Of a stretch of DNA of 11,638 nucleotides, positions 6,123 through 11,638 are shown piece after piece. The stretch comes from JBKBXU01 sp046313675 (GTDB lineage: Bacteria; Bacteroidota; Bacteroidia; Cytophagales; Cytophagaceae), in the NCBI GenBank assembly GCA_046313675.1, contig JBKBXU010000134.1, positions 1 to 11,638 of the forward strand. Reading direction: 5' to 3'. Both the position numbers and the translations under genes were made by a program. Every line of letters begins with the position of its first letter. The first letter of the stretch is position 1. Under the pieces are notes generated by a model. That model made no database searches, had not been told where the DNA came from, and saw nothing but the letters and a program-made list of their open reading frames with translations.

Positions 6123-7427
6123 ATGCCTTTTAAGATTCCTGCTGCCTTGAAAAAGGAACGGCTTAATTATATTTTGGCAATATCGGCAGTATTGTTTCTC
6201 ATCTCGGGGATGTTTGTTTCACGAGCTATGATGAGCATAGGAATGATTACCGCAGGCTGCCTGCTTTTGATACCTGGAAATTTTAAAATAGCCTGGAATA
6301 AATTTCTAAAAAACAAAGCCTTAATAGGCATAACTTCTGTATTTTTCATTTACCTTATTTCAGGACTTTATTCAGAAGACAAAGCCTTCTTCCTGGAACG
6401 ACTTAACCTTAAATTACCTTTTTTAATACTGCCGCTGGCTTTCTGCGCATTCCCTGCTTTTAAAGAACGACATTTCAATAACATCATGTATTATTTCCTT
6501 CTGCTTACAGCATGCTTTAGTTTGGGTAGTACATTCTTATTCATATTAAATTATCAGGAAATAAGTGAATCTTACCTCTCAGCAAAGGTATTGCCAACCA
6601 TTGTTAACCACATCAGATTCAGCCTAATGATTGCGATGGCGATATTTGTCGGGCTTTATCTATTTATACAAAAACATGGCTTTCGATTCAAATGGGAAAG
6701 ACATACCATAGCGGCTATGACCATTTTTCTTTTTGCTTTTCTTCATGTTTTATCGGTTCGAAGTGGTCTTTTAGCTTTTTATTCCGCAACTGCCATTTTG
6801 TCGCTTACATATATACTATCCTTTAAAGATATCAAGAAAACAACTGCTGTTTTGGCAGCAGTTATTACTTTACCTCTTATTATGTATAGCATTTCACCAA
6901 CCTTGCAGAACAAGATTGCTTACATGAAGGAAGATGTAGGCAGGTTTGTTAAGGGCAAAAACGTGAACGACTACTCTGATGGAAACAGGCTCTTATCCTG
7001 GAAAATCGGGATCGAAATAGGTAACACCAACCCACTTATTGGGGTAGGAATTGGAGATGTAAAAAATAAAACTTTTGATATTTATGAACAGAATTACCCG
7101 GAAATAGAAAATGATAACCATCTGATACCCCACAACCAGTTCATCTTTATCTATTCCGGCCTGGGAATTCTGGGACTCGCAATATTTATTATTGCCTCCT
7201 TTTATCCTTTAGTCATTAGTAGGGGAAAATTTCTCTTCGCTGCAATCAACATCATCATCATCTCCTCATATATTTCTGAAGCAACCATAGAAAATCAACT
7301 GGGAACATGCCTTTACCTAAGTTTCTTTCTGCTCACCTGGCATTACTACCAAAATAAAACATCAATTAGCTGCGAAAATGATGTTAATAATTTACAAAGC
7401 GGCAAGAAAGCCTATCAGGAAAGCTAA
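6123..7427 (+). CDS. O-antigen ligase/polymerase-like membrane protein (Wzy/WaaL superfamily)
   Basis: A 434-residue polytopic membrane protein with about 10-12 hydrophobic segments. It has the Wzy_C/O-antigen ligase pattern: a transmembrane segment ending in the SVRSGLLAF motif (211-219, R213), a large extracytoplasmic loop (about 258-338) containing GNRLLSWKIGIEI (287-299) and NPLIGVGIGDV (303-313), then PHNQF (336-340) just before the next membrane segment. In WaaL-type enzymes the corresponding Arg and His residues are needed to transfer lipid-linked glycan, so R213, R289 and H337 are the candidates here. The likely role is joining or polymerising a surface polysaccharide at the periplasmic face; ligase, polymerase and protein O-glycosyltransferase cannot be told apart from sequence alone. 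Its 3' end overlaps the facing glycosyltransferase gene by 4 bp, and the shared theme suggests a glycan locus. Confidence 0.85.
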   Translation: MPFKIPAALKKERLNYILAISAVLFLISGMFVSRAMMSIGMITAGCLLLIPGNFKIAWNKFLKNKALIGITSVFFIYLISGLYSEDKAFFLERLNLKLPFLILPLAFCAFPAFKERHFNNIMYYFLLLTACFSLGSTFLFILNYQEISESYLSAKVLPTIVNHIRFSLMIAMAIFVGLYLFIQKHGFRFKWERHTIAAMTIFLFAFLHVLSVRSGLLAFYSATAILSLTYILSFKDIKKTTAVLAAVITLPLIMYSISPTLQNKIAYMKEDVGRFVKGKNVNDYSDGNRLLSWKIGIEIGNTNPLIGVGIGDVKNKTFDIYEQNYPEIENDNHLIPHNQFIFIYSGLGILGLAIFIIASFYPLVISRGKFLFAAINIIIISSYISEATIENQLGTCLYLSFFLLTWHYYQNKTSISCENDVNNLQSGKKAYQES

Positions 7428-8182
7428 ATTTTCCCCATTTTTAACTGTCGGAGTTTATAATACTTCAGATAAGTCTCCCAGGCTGTTATTCTACAAATTT
7501 CAAAACCTGTGCTCCCGTCAAGAAAGCCTAATTTAATCACATAGTTCCGTATAAACTTGGCAAGAGCTTTAATAAATGGCAGGAAGATAGAGGAAGATTT
7601 ACCCTCTTCATACAAAGCCCTGGCTGCAATATCTGAGAATTTCTCAGCTTGCCTGTAAAATTCATCAATGTGATAATAACTATAATGCAACAAATTTCCG
7701 TGCAGAAAGCCATTGGTGGCCCCATACACCAGCTCATAGCGATCATGTGGATTTTTACCGCCCCAGGAGCCTTTCCGGCTATCCCATAATCTTAATTTTT
7801 TATCAGGATACCATCCACAGTGCCTGATCCATGTACCGCAATAGTTCGTAAGGCGATTCATGGTATATCCATCAAACTGCCAATCATCTTTAACCTTGCG
7901 AATGGATTCTGCTAATTCAGGACTAAGGGCTTCATCAGCGTCGAGAGACAAAACATGAGGATAGGAAGCATACGTTATAGCACGGTTTTTCTGCTGAATA
8001 TGACCATCAAAGGCATGTTGAAAAAACCTTATTCCCCTCTGACTGCATATCTCTTCTGTCTTATCTTTAGAATACGAATCAAGAACAACAATTTCATCAG
8101 CAATATCCTTAACTGAATCAAGACACCTTCCAATGTTCTTTTCTTCATTGTAGGTAATAATTACGACTGAAATTTGAGGCAT
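7424..8182 (-). CDS. Glycosyltransferase family 2, WaaE/KdtX-like
   Basis: A 252-residue cytoplasmic or membrane-associated GT-A fold enzyme that should transfer a sugar from a nucleotide-sugar donor. The N-terminus ISVVIITYNEEKNIGRCLDS (4-23) is the classic family 2 start; IVVLDSYSKDKTEEI (31-45) forms the nucleotide-binding segment. VLSLDADE (77-84) holds the metal-binding DxD (D81, D83). HCGWYPDKKLRLW (121-133) resembles the WaaE/LPS-core branch, which adds glucose to heptose in some Gram-negatives; that activity is not assured here. The C-terminal part (about 165-245) is basic and amphipathic, with FIKALAKFIRNYVIKLGF (203-220) probably associating with the membrane. The start at 8182 follows a candidate -7 box closely. 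The gene lies tail to tail with the O-antigen ligase-like gene, sharing four bases at the stops, and both probably act in surface glycan synthesis. Confidence 0.9.
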   Translation of the reverse strand: MPQISVVIITYNEEKNIGRCLDSVKDIADEIVVLDSYSKDKTEEICSQRGIRFFQHAFDGHIQQKNRAITYASYPHVLSLDADEALSPELAESIRKVKDDWQFDGYTMNRLTNYCGTWIRHCGWYPDKKLRLWDSRKGSWGGKNPHDRYELVYGATNGFLHGNLLHYSYYHIDEFYRQAEKFSDIAARALYEEGKSSSIFLPFIKALAKFIRNYVIKLGFLDGSTGFEICRITAWETYLKYYKLRQLKMGKI

Positions 8183-8207
8183 TATATGGGATAAAACTTA
8201 TATACTC

Positions 8208-8215
8208 CAAAAGTA
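8208..8215 (-). promoter_or_regulatory. Candidate -7 box for the glycosyltransferase gene
   Basis: On the minus strand TACTTTTG matches TAnnTTTG, 25 bases before the ATG at 8182. It lies immediately after the T-run of the ahcY terminator. No TTG is visible about 20 bp upstream, so only half of the promoter pattern is present. Confidence 0.35.
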
Positions 8216-8217
8216 AC

Positions 8218-8274
8218 AAAAAAAAGCTGTTTCACCTTATCTCTACCGGGTAGCGAAAAGAATGAAACAGCTTT
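8218..8274 (-). terminator. Intrinsic terminator of ahcY
   Basis: Perfect 12 bp inverted repeat: AAAGCTGTTTCA at 8223-8234 and its complement at 8263-8274, separated by 28 bases that contain a small inner palindrome (8243-8253). On the minus strand the second arm runs into eight T residues (8225-8218). This is a textbook Rho-independent structure about 25 bp after the ahcY stop codon; no T-run follows it in the plus direction. Confidence 0.85.
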
Positions 8275-8278
8275 ATCC

Positions 8279-8293
8279 GTAAGCTTAGCTTAC
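8279..8293. repeat. Perfect 7+7 bp palindrome next to the ahcY stop codon
   Basis: GTAAGCT-T-AGCTTAC is a perfect inverted repeat with a one-base centre, between the ahcY stop codon (8302-8300) and its terminator. The tight centre would limit hairpin pairing, so it may be a protein-binding site or part of the terminator region; function unknown. Confidence 0.5.
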
Positions 8294-8299
8294 CGGTTA

Positions 8300-9607
8300 T
8301 TAGTATCTGTATTCGTCAGACTTAAATGGGCCTTCTACCGGAACTCCGATATAATCTGCCTGAGAAGGAGTAAGTTTTTCAAGTTCAACCCCGATTTTTT
8401 CAAGGTGGAATCCTGCTACTTTCTCATCAAGATGCTTAGGAAGTGTGTATACCTTATTTTCATATTTGTCCGTATTCTCCCATAATTCTAACTGCGCCAA
8501 TACCTGATTGGTAAATGAGTTAGACATAACGAATGAAGGGTGACCTGTCGCACAACCAAGGTTAACCAATCTACCTTCAGCCAGAACAATTACATCCTTA
8601 CCATTAAGTGTATATAAATCTACCTGAGGCTTAATTGTATTTTTAGTATTACCATAGTTTTTATTTAACCATGACATGTCAATTTCATTATCGAAATGCC
8701 CAATGTTACATACAATAGCTTTGTCTTTCATGGAAAGAAAATGTCTGTCAACGATAATATCTTTGTTACCAGTAGCAGTAACAATAATATCAGCTCTCTT
8801 AACAGCATCATCCATTTTCTTTACTTCATAACCGTCCATGGCAGCCTGAAGTGCACAAATTGGATCAATTTCAGTAACAATTACTCTTGCACCTGCTCCT
8901 CTTAATGATTGAGCGGAACCTTTTCCAACATCACCATAACCGGCAACAACCGCAACTTTTCCAGCCATCATGATATCTGTAGCTCTGCGAATTGCATCAA
9001 CCAGAGATTCTTTACAACCGTATTTATTGTCAAACTTCGACTTAGTTACCGAGTCATTAATATTAATAGCAGGAAGTGGAAGAGTCCCTTTTTTCTGTCT
9101 GTCGTGTAATCTCAAAACACCTGTGGTAGTCTCTTCAGAGATACCTCTTATGTCTTTTATTAATTGAGGGTATCTATCCAATACCATATTGGTAAGATCC
9201 CCACCGTCATCAAGAATCATGTTAAGAGGTTTACGATCCTCACCAAAGAACAAAGTCTGTTCAATACACCAATCAAATTCTTCTTCGGTCATTCCTTTCC
9301 AAGCATACACAGATATGCCTGCTGCCGCAATGGCTGCTGCTGCATGATCCTGAGTTGAGAAAATATTACAAGAAGACCAGGTCACCTCAGCGCCCAGTTC
9401 TATAAGAGTTTCAATAAGCACAGCAGTCTGAATAGTCATGTGAAGACAACCTGCAATTCTGGCTCCTTTTAAAGGCTTGGATGGCCCAAAATCTTTTCTG
9501 ATAGCCATTAAACCCGGCATTTCTGCCTCTGCAAGGTTCATTTCTTTTCTGCCCCATTCAGCCAAAGAAATATCTTTAACTTTATGCTTTAAATATGTTT
9601 CAACCAT
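8300..9607 (-). CDS. ahcY: Adenosylhomocysteinase (S-adenosyl-L-homocysteine hydrolase)
   Basis: Cytoplasmic NAD-dependent enzyme splitting S-adenosylhomocysteine into adenosine and homocysteine, relieving product inhibition of methyltransferases in the activated methyl cycle. The protein has 435 residues, the compact form without the roughly 40-residue insertion found in many bacterial and plant enzymes. Substrate and catalytic residues are in place: H56 (CLHMT), D134 (DDGGD), E159 (SEETTTG), K189 and D193 with N194 (SVTKSKFDN), and C198. The NAD-binding Rossmann motif is VAGYGDVGKGSAQ (221-233). H304 in NIGHFDNEI and H356 in GHPSFVMS are conserved. The C-terminus ends in DEYRY, matching the usual (K)YRY end. 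The start at 9607 sits 34 bp downstream of a well-formed promoter, and a strong terminator follows, so it is probably a single-gene transcription unit. Confidence 0.98.
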   Translation of the reverse strand: MVETYLKHKVKDISLAEWGRKEMNLAEAEMPGLMAIRKDFGPSKPLKGARIAGCLHMTIQTAVLIETLIELGAEVTWSSCNIFSTQDHAAAAIAAAGISVYAWKGMTEEEFDWCIEQTLFFGEDRKPLNMILDDGGDLTNMVLDRYPQLIKDIRGISEETTTGVLRLHDRQKKGTLPLPAININDSVTKSKFDNKYGCKESLVDAIRRATDIMMAGKVAVVAGYGDVGKGSAQSLRGAGARVIVTEIDPICALQAAMDGYEVKKMDDAVKRADIIVTATGNKDIIVDRHFLSMKDKAIVCNIGHFDNEIDMSWLNKNYGNTKNTIKPQVDLYTLNGKDVIVLAEGRLVNLGCATGHPSFVMSNSFTNQVLAQLELWENTDKYENKVYTLPKHLDEKVAGFHLEKIGVELEKLTPSQADYIGVPVEGPFKSDEYRY

Positions 9608-9640
9608 TTTTTTATTATTAAAAATTCATAAATTATACTA

Positions 9641-9671
9641 CAAAGATAAATTATTTGAAACCCATTATCAA
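9641..9671 (-). promoter_or_regulatory. Bacteroidota-type promoter of ahcY
   Basis: On the minus strand TTG (9671-9669), a 20 bp spacer and TATCTTTG (9648-9641) fit the Bacteroidota housekeeping pattern of TTTG, about 19-21 bp, TAnnTTTG. Transcription would start near 9635, giving a leader of roughly 28 bases. The -35-side element begins only about 5 bp after the birA stop codon. Confidence 0.7.
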
Positions 9672-9675
9672 GATA

Positions 9676-10431
9676 TTAAATAATATATTCAATTTCCTTA
9701 ATATCAAAGTATTTAACAGAACCATCTACTTCCACCGCAAGCCTGCCAAACTCATCCGTTCCTATAATCATCCCTTCAAAAATTTGGCCTGTTTTAAATA
9801 AATGACGTTCCTGAAACCTGTACATATGAGAATAATACTCTTGCTTCAGCTTCCCAAACTCCATATTTCTTAGTAACAAATAGCGCCTCTCAATGTTCTT
9901 GCACAAATGAAATAAAATTTTCTCCGGGTCAAATTCTTCCAGAGAAGATTCCAAGGTAAGGGAAGTAGCCGGAAAACCCTGAAATTGACCCTGATTAACA
10001 TTTAAACCTATGCCGACTATACTGGAATTAATTACATCGCCTTTAACCTGATTATTAAATAAAACCCCGCAAACTTTCCTGTCTTCTATATAAATATCAT
10101 TTGGCCATTTTATAGTGACCTTTTTTGGCGTATATTTTGTTATAGTCTCTGTAAGAGAAAGGCAAATGGAAATATTTAAGTAAAATTGTTGTGAAACCCA
10201 AAGGAATTTCGGATAAAGCAATAATGAAAAAGTTAGATTTTTTCCCGGCTCTGCCAGCCAGGAATTGCCTCTTTGCCCTTTACCGGCCGTTTGATTGGAG
10301 GTTATAACGATGGTTCCTTCCGGATGATTCTCTTGCAACCTATCAAATAAAACATCATTGGTAGAATGACATATTGGCATAAAAATCATTTTTTTACCAA
10401 TGAATAAAGTATCAGGTGATATATTGTACAA
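9676..10431 (-). CDS. birA: Biotin--[acetyl-CoA-carboxylase] ligase
   Basis: A 251-residue enzyme that makes biotinyl-AMP and attaches biotin to the carrier protein of biotin-dependent carboxylases. Seen in the sequence: CHSTND (21-26), the substrate-binding segment AGKGQRGNSW (49-58, a variant of GRGRRG), KWPNDIY (108-114), the second lysine region DRKVCGVL (117-124) and GIGLNVN (140-146), followed by a small C-terminal domain (about 205-251). There is no N-terminal helix-turn-helix, so it is a monofunctional class I ligase without the repressor role of E. coli BirA. The only upstream start is TTG at 10431, as an in-frame stop lies 9 bp before it; it keeps the NISPDTLFIGKKMIFMP N-terminus, which looks like part of the fold. 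Met15 (10389) is an alternative. The gene is divergent from rsfS with 49 bp between them. Confidence 0.95.
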   Translation of the reverse strand: MYNISPDTLFIGKKMIFMPICHSTNDVLFDRLQENHPEGTIVITSNQTAGKGQRGNSWLAEPGKNLTFSLLLYPKFLWVSQQFYLNISICLSLTETITKYTPKKVTIKWPNDIYIEDRKVCGVLFNNQVKGDVINSSIVGIGLNVNQGQFQGFPATSLTLESSLEEFDPEKILFHLCKNIERRYLLLRNMEFGKLKQEYYSHMYRFQERHLFKTGQIFEGMIIGTDEFGRLAVEVDGSVKYFDIKEIEYII

Positions 10432-10440
10432 CTTATTTTA

Positions 10441-10448
10441 TATTTTTG
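10441..10448 (+). promoter_or_regulatory. Candidate -7 box for rsfS-ftsH
   Basis: TATTTTTG fits TAnnTTTG and is 32 bp before the GTG start of rsfS, in the short birA-rsfS divergent gap. The nearest TTG upstream (10424-10426) is only 14 bp away, shorter than usual, so the call rests on the -7 box. Confidence 0.35.
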
Positions 10449-10480
10449 TTAAATTAATTTAAACAATCGGGAATAAAAAA

Positions 10481-10843
10481 GTGAATAAAACTGTTCAAAA
10501 CAAAGTAGCTTTAAAAGAACTTATAATTAGTGGAATGAAAGAAAAAAAGGCTACGGATATAACAATCATTGATCTTAAGAGTATTAAAAACGCAGTAGCT
10601 GATTATTTTATTCTTTGCTGTGGAAATTCTGACACTCAGGTAGACGCCATTGCTGATTCCATTGAAGAAGAAGTACATAAGGTAATATCTCAGAATCCAT
10701 GGCACAAAGAAGGTAAAGCAAATAAAGAATGGATACTTTTAGATTATGTGGACATTGTGGCACATGTTTTTAAGAAAGACAAAAAAGAATTTTATGCCCT
10801 TGAAGAATTGTGGGGTGACGCCAAAATAACAATTGTAGATTGA
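10481..10843 (+). CDS. rsfS: Ribosomal silencing factor RsfS (Iojap family)
   Basis: A 120-residue cytoplasmic protein. Known members bind ribosomal protein L14 (uL14) on the large subunit and block joining with the small subunit, lowering translation in poor conditions. The family signature is clear: DITIIDLKSIKNAVADYFIL (26-45) and CCGNSDTQVDAIADSIEEEV (46-65), then WHKEGKANKEWILLDYVDIV (74-93) and FYALEELWGDA (103-113). The start codon is GTG at 10481; no ATG is available nearby in frame, and the length is typical. It is followed after 37 bp by ftsH on the same strand, the arrangement common in Bacteroidota, so the two are probably cotranscribed. Confidence 0.96.
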   Translation: MNKTVQNKVALKELIISGMKEKKATDITIIDLKSIKNAVADYFILCCGNSDTQVDAIADSIEEEVHKVISQNPWHKEGKANKEWILLDYVDIVAHVFKKDKKEFYALEELWGDAKITIVD

Positions 10844-10880
10844 TTTTTTTATATTTTACATCCTATTTTACAGAATTAAA

Positions 10881-11638
10881 ATGACTGATAGCAGCCCAAA
10901 AAAGAAGAATCTGATTCCTAAAACACCCCAAAAGCCCAACTTTCAGATTTGGATTATAATAATACTTTTATTGATGGTTTTTGGGATAACCATTTTCAAC
11001 AAAAGTTCTTCGGCCGTAGAAGTATCTCCGAGAAGATTTGAGGAAATGTACCTGAGCCACGACGTACAAAGAGTGGTTCTTGTCATGAATGAAAAGGTAG
11101 TTGAGATCACGCTGAAAGATGCAGCCCTTGAAAATGACAAATACAAAGACTATACAGATCAAAAATCTTCATTTTCCGTGACACAGGGGCCACACTATTA
11201 TTTTAAAATAATAGATGCCCCTACATTTAAAGAAGATTTTGAAAAACTGGAAGCCCGTGTAGATGCTGCACAGCGTATAGGTTTTGAAATTGACCAACGT
11301 TCTGACTTTTCAAACGTGCTTATCAATTGGGGATTCATATTCTTAATTCTGTTTGGGTTCTGGTTCCTTATGAGAAGAGTTACTTCAGGAGGTCCGGGCG
11401 GACAAATCTTTAATATAGGAAAATCTAAAGCTGCACTATTTGACGCAGAAAATAAAGTAAAGATCACCTTCGCTGATGTAGCCGGCCTTGAAGAAGGTAA
11501 GGAAGAAGTTAAGGAAATTGTTGACTTTCTTAAAAACCCAACCAAATTCACAAAATTAGGAGGAAAAATCCCTAAAGGTGCTTTATTGGTAGGCCCTCCG
11601 GGTACAGGTAAAACCTTGTTGGCAAAAGCGGTAGCAGG
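10881..11638 (+). CDS. ftsH: ATP-dependent zinc metalloprotease FtsH, N-terminal part (runs off the right edge)
   Basis: Membrane-anchored AAA+ protease that degrades misfolded membrane proteins and selected regulators. The window holds 252 codons of an expected 600-700, so the zinc-binding HEXXH protease domain is not visible. Seen: a basic cytoplasmic N-terminus (MTDSSPKKKN), TM1 at about 22-39, a periplasmic domain (about 40-147), TM2 at about 148-164 (NWGFIFLILFGFWFLM), a Gly-rich linker (SGGPGG), then the AAA+ start with FADVAGLEEGKEEVKEIVDF (197-216), KIPKGALLVGPPGTGKTLLA (229-248) and Walker A GPPGTGKT (238-245). The frame stays open to the right edge. ATG at 10881 gives the usual N-terminus for the family in Bacteroidota. 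Likely cotranscribed with rsfS. Confidence 0.97.
   Translation, partial: MTDSSPKKKNLIPKTPQKPNFQIWIIIILLLMVFGITIFNKSSSAVEVSPRRFEEMYLSHDVQRVVLVMNEKVVEITLKDAALENDKYKDYTDQKSSFSVTQGPHYYFKIIDAPTFKEDFEKLEARVDAAQRIGFEIDQRSDFSNVLINWGFIFLILFGFWFLMRRVTSGGPGGQIFNIGKSKAALFDAENKVKITFADVAGLEEGKEEVKEIVDFLKNPTKFTKLGGKIPKGALLVGPPGTGKTLLAKAVA

Noticed and set aside
9608..9675. SAH or SAM riboswitch upstream of ahcY
   Set aside because: The predicted leader is only about 28 bases and AT-rich with no stable helices, too short for a known SAH or SAM riboswitch.
8696..9683. Plus-strand ORFs of 64-69 codons opposite ahcY
   Set aside because: Shadows of the strongly conserved adenosylhomocysteinase frame.
10511..11551. 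Minus-strand ORFs of 64-117 codons opposite rsfS and ftsH
   Set aside because: They are antisense to two clearly recognised conserved genes and lack any recognisable motif or start context.

Overview
The window looks like an ordinary chromosomal segment of a Bacteroidota bacterium, probably a Cytophagales-like or flavobacterial environmental lineage. The evidence is moderate to low GC with very AT-rich intergenic DNA, weak or absent Shine-Dalgarno sequences for most genes, and matches to the Bacteroidota promoter pattern (TTG, about 20 bp, then TAnnTTTG), most clearly before ahcY. The birA / rsfS / ftsH cluster, the NatA/NatB-type ABC pair and the long secreted beta-helix protein also fit. 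The taxon is inferred from these traits, not from a database match.

Layout. (1) 1-1946, minus strand: the N-terminal 648 residues of a secreted parallel beta-helix protein; its 3' end lies beyond the left edge. (2) 2199-4389, plus: an ABC-2 type exporter, ATPase then permease, overlapping by 8 bp. (3) 5932-4392, minus: an ECF sigma factor, a strong hairpin, a zinc-binding anti-sigma factor and guanylate kinase (gmk). (4) 6123-7427, plus: an O-antigen ligase/polymerase-like membrane protein, facing a family 2 glycosyltransferase at 8182-7424, minus. (5) 9607-8300, minus: S-adenosylhomocysteine hydrolase (ahcY), with a clear promoter and terminator. (6) 10431-9676, minus: biotin-protein ligase (birA), divergent from rsfS (10481-10843) and the first third of ftsH (10881 to the right edge), both plus.

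How the genes fit together. The sigma/anti-sigma pair is a probable stress-response switch resembling SigR/RsrA-type pairs, and gmk lies directly behind the anti-sigma gene. The Wzy/WaaL-like protein and the glycosyltransferase probably serve surface glycan assembly. ahcY, birA, gmk, rsfS and ftsH are housekeeping functions. Two tail-to-tail gene pairs are unusually tight (a 2 bp gap at 4390 and a 4 bp overlap at 7424) with no room for a terminator between them.

I found no tRNA, rRNA, CRISPR array, transposase, integrase, phage gene or recognisable defence system, and nothing I can honestly call a new biological system. The points most worth checking are the hairpin separating the sigma factor from its anti-sigma factor, the extra Cys/His residues of that anti-sigma factor, and the beta-helix protein whose C-terminus is missing. 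Three genes appear to use non-ATG starts (TTG, TTG, GTG).
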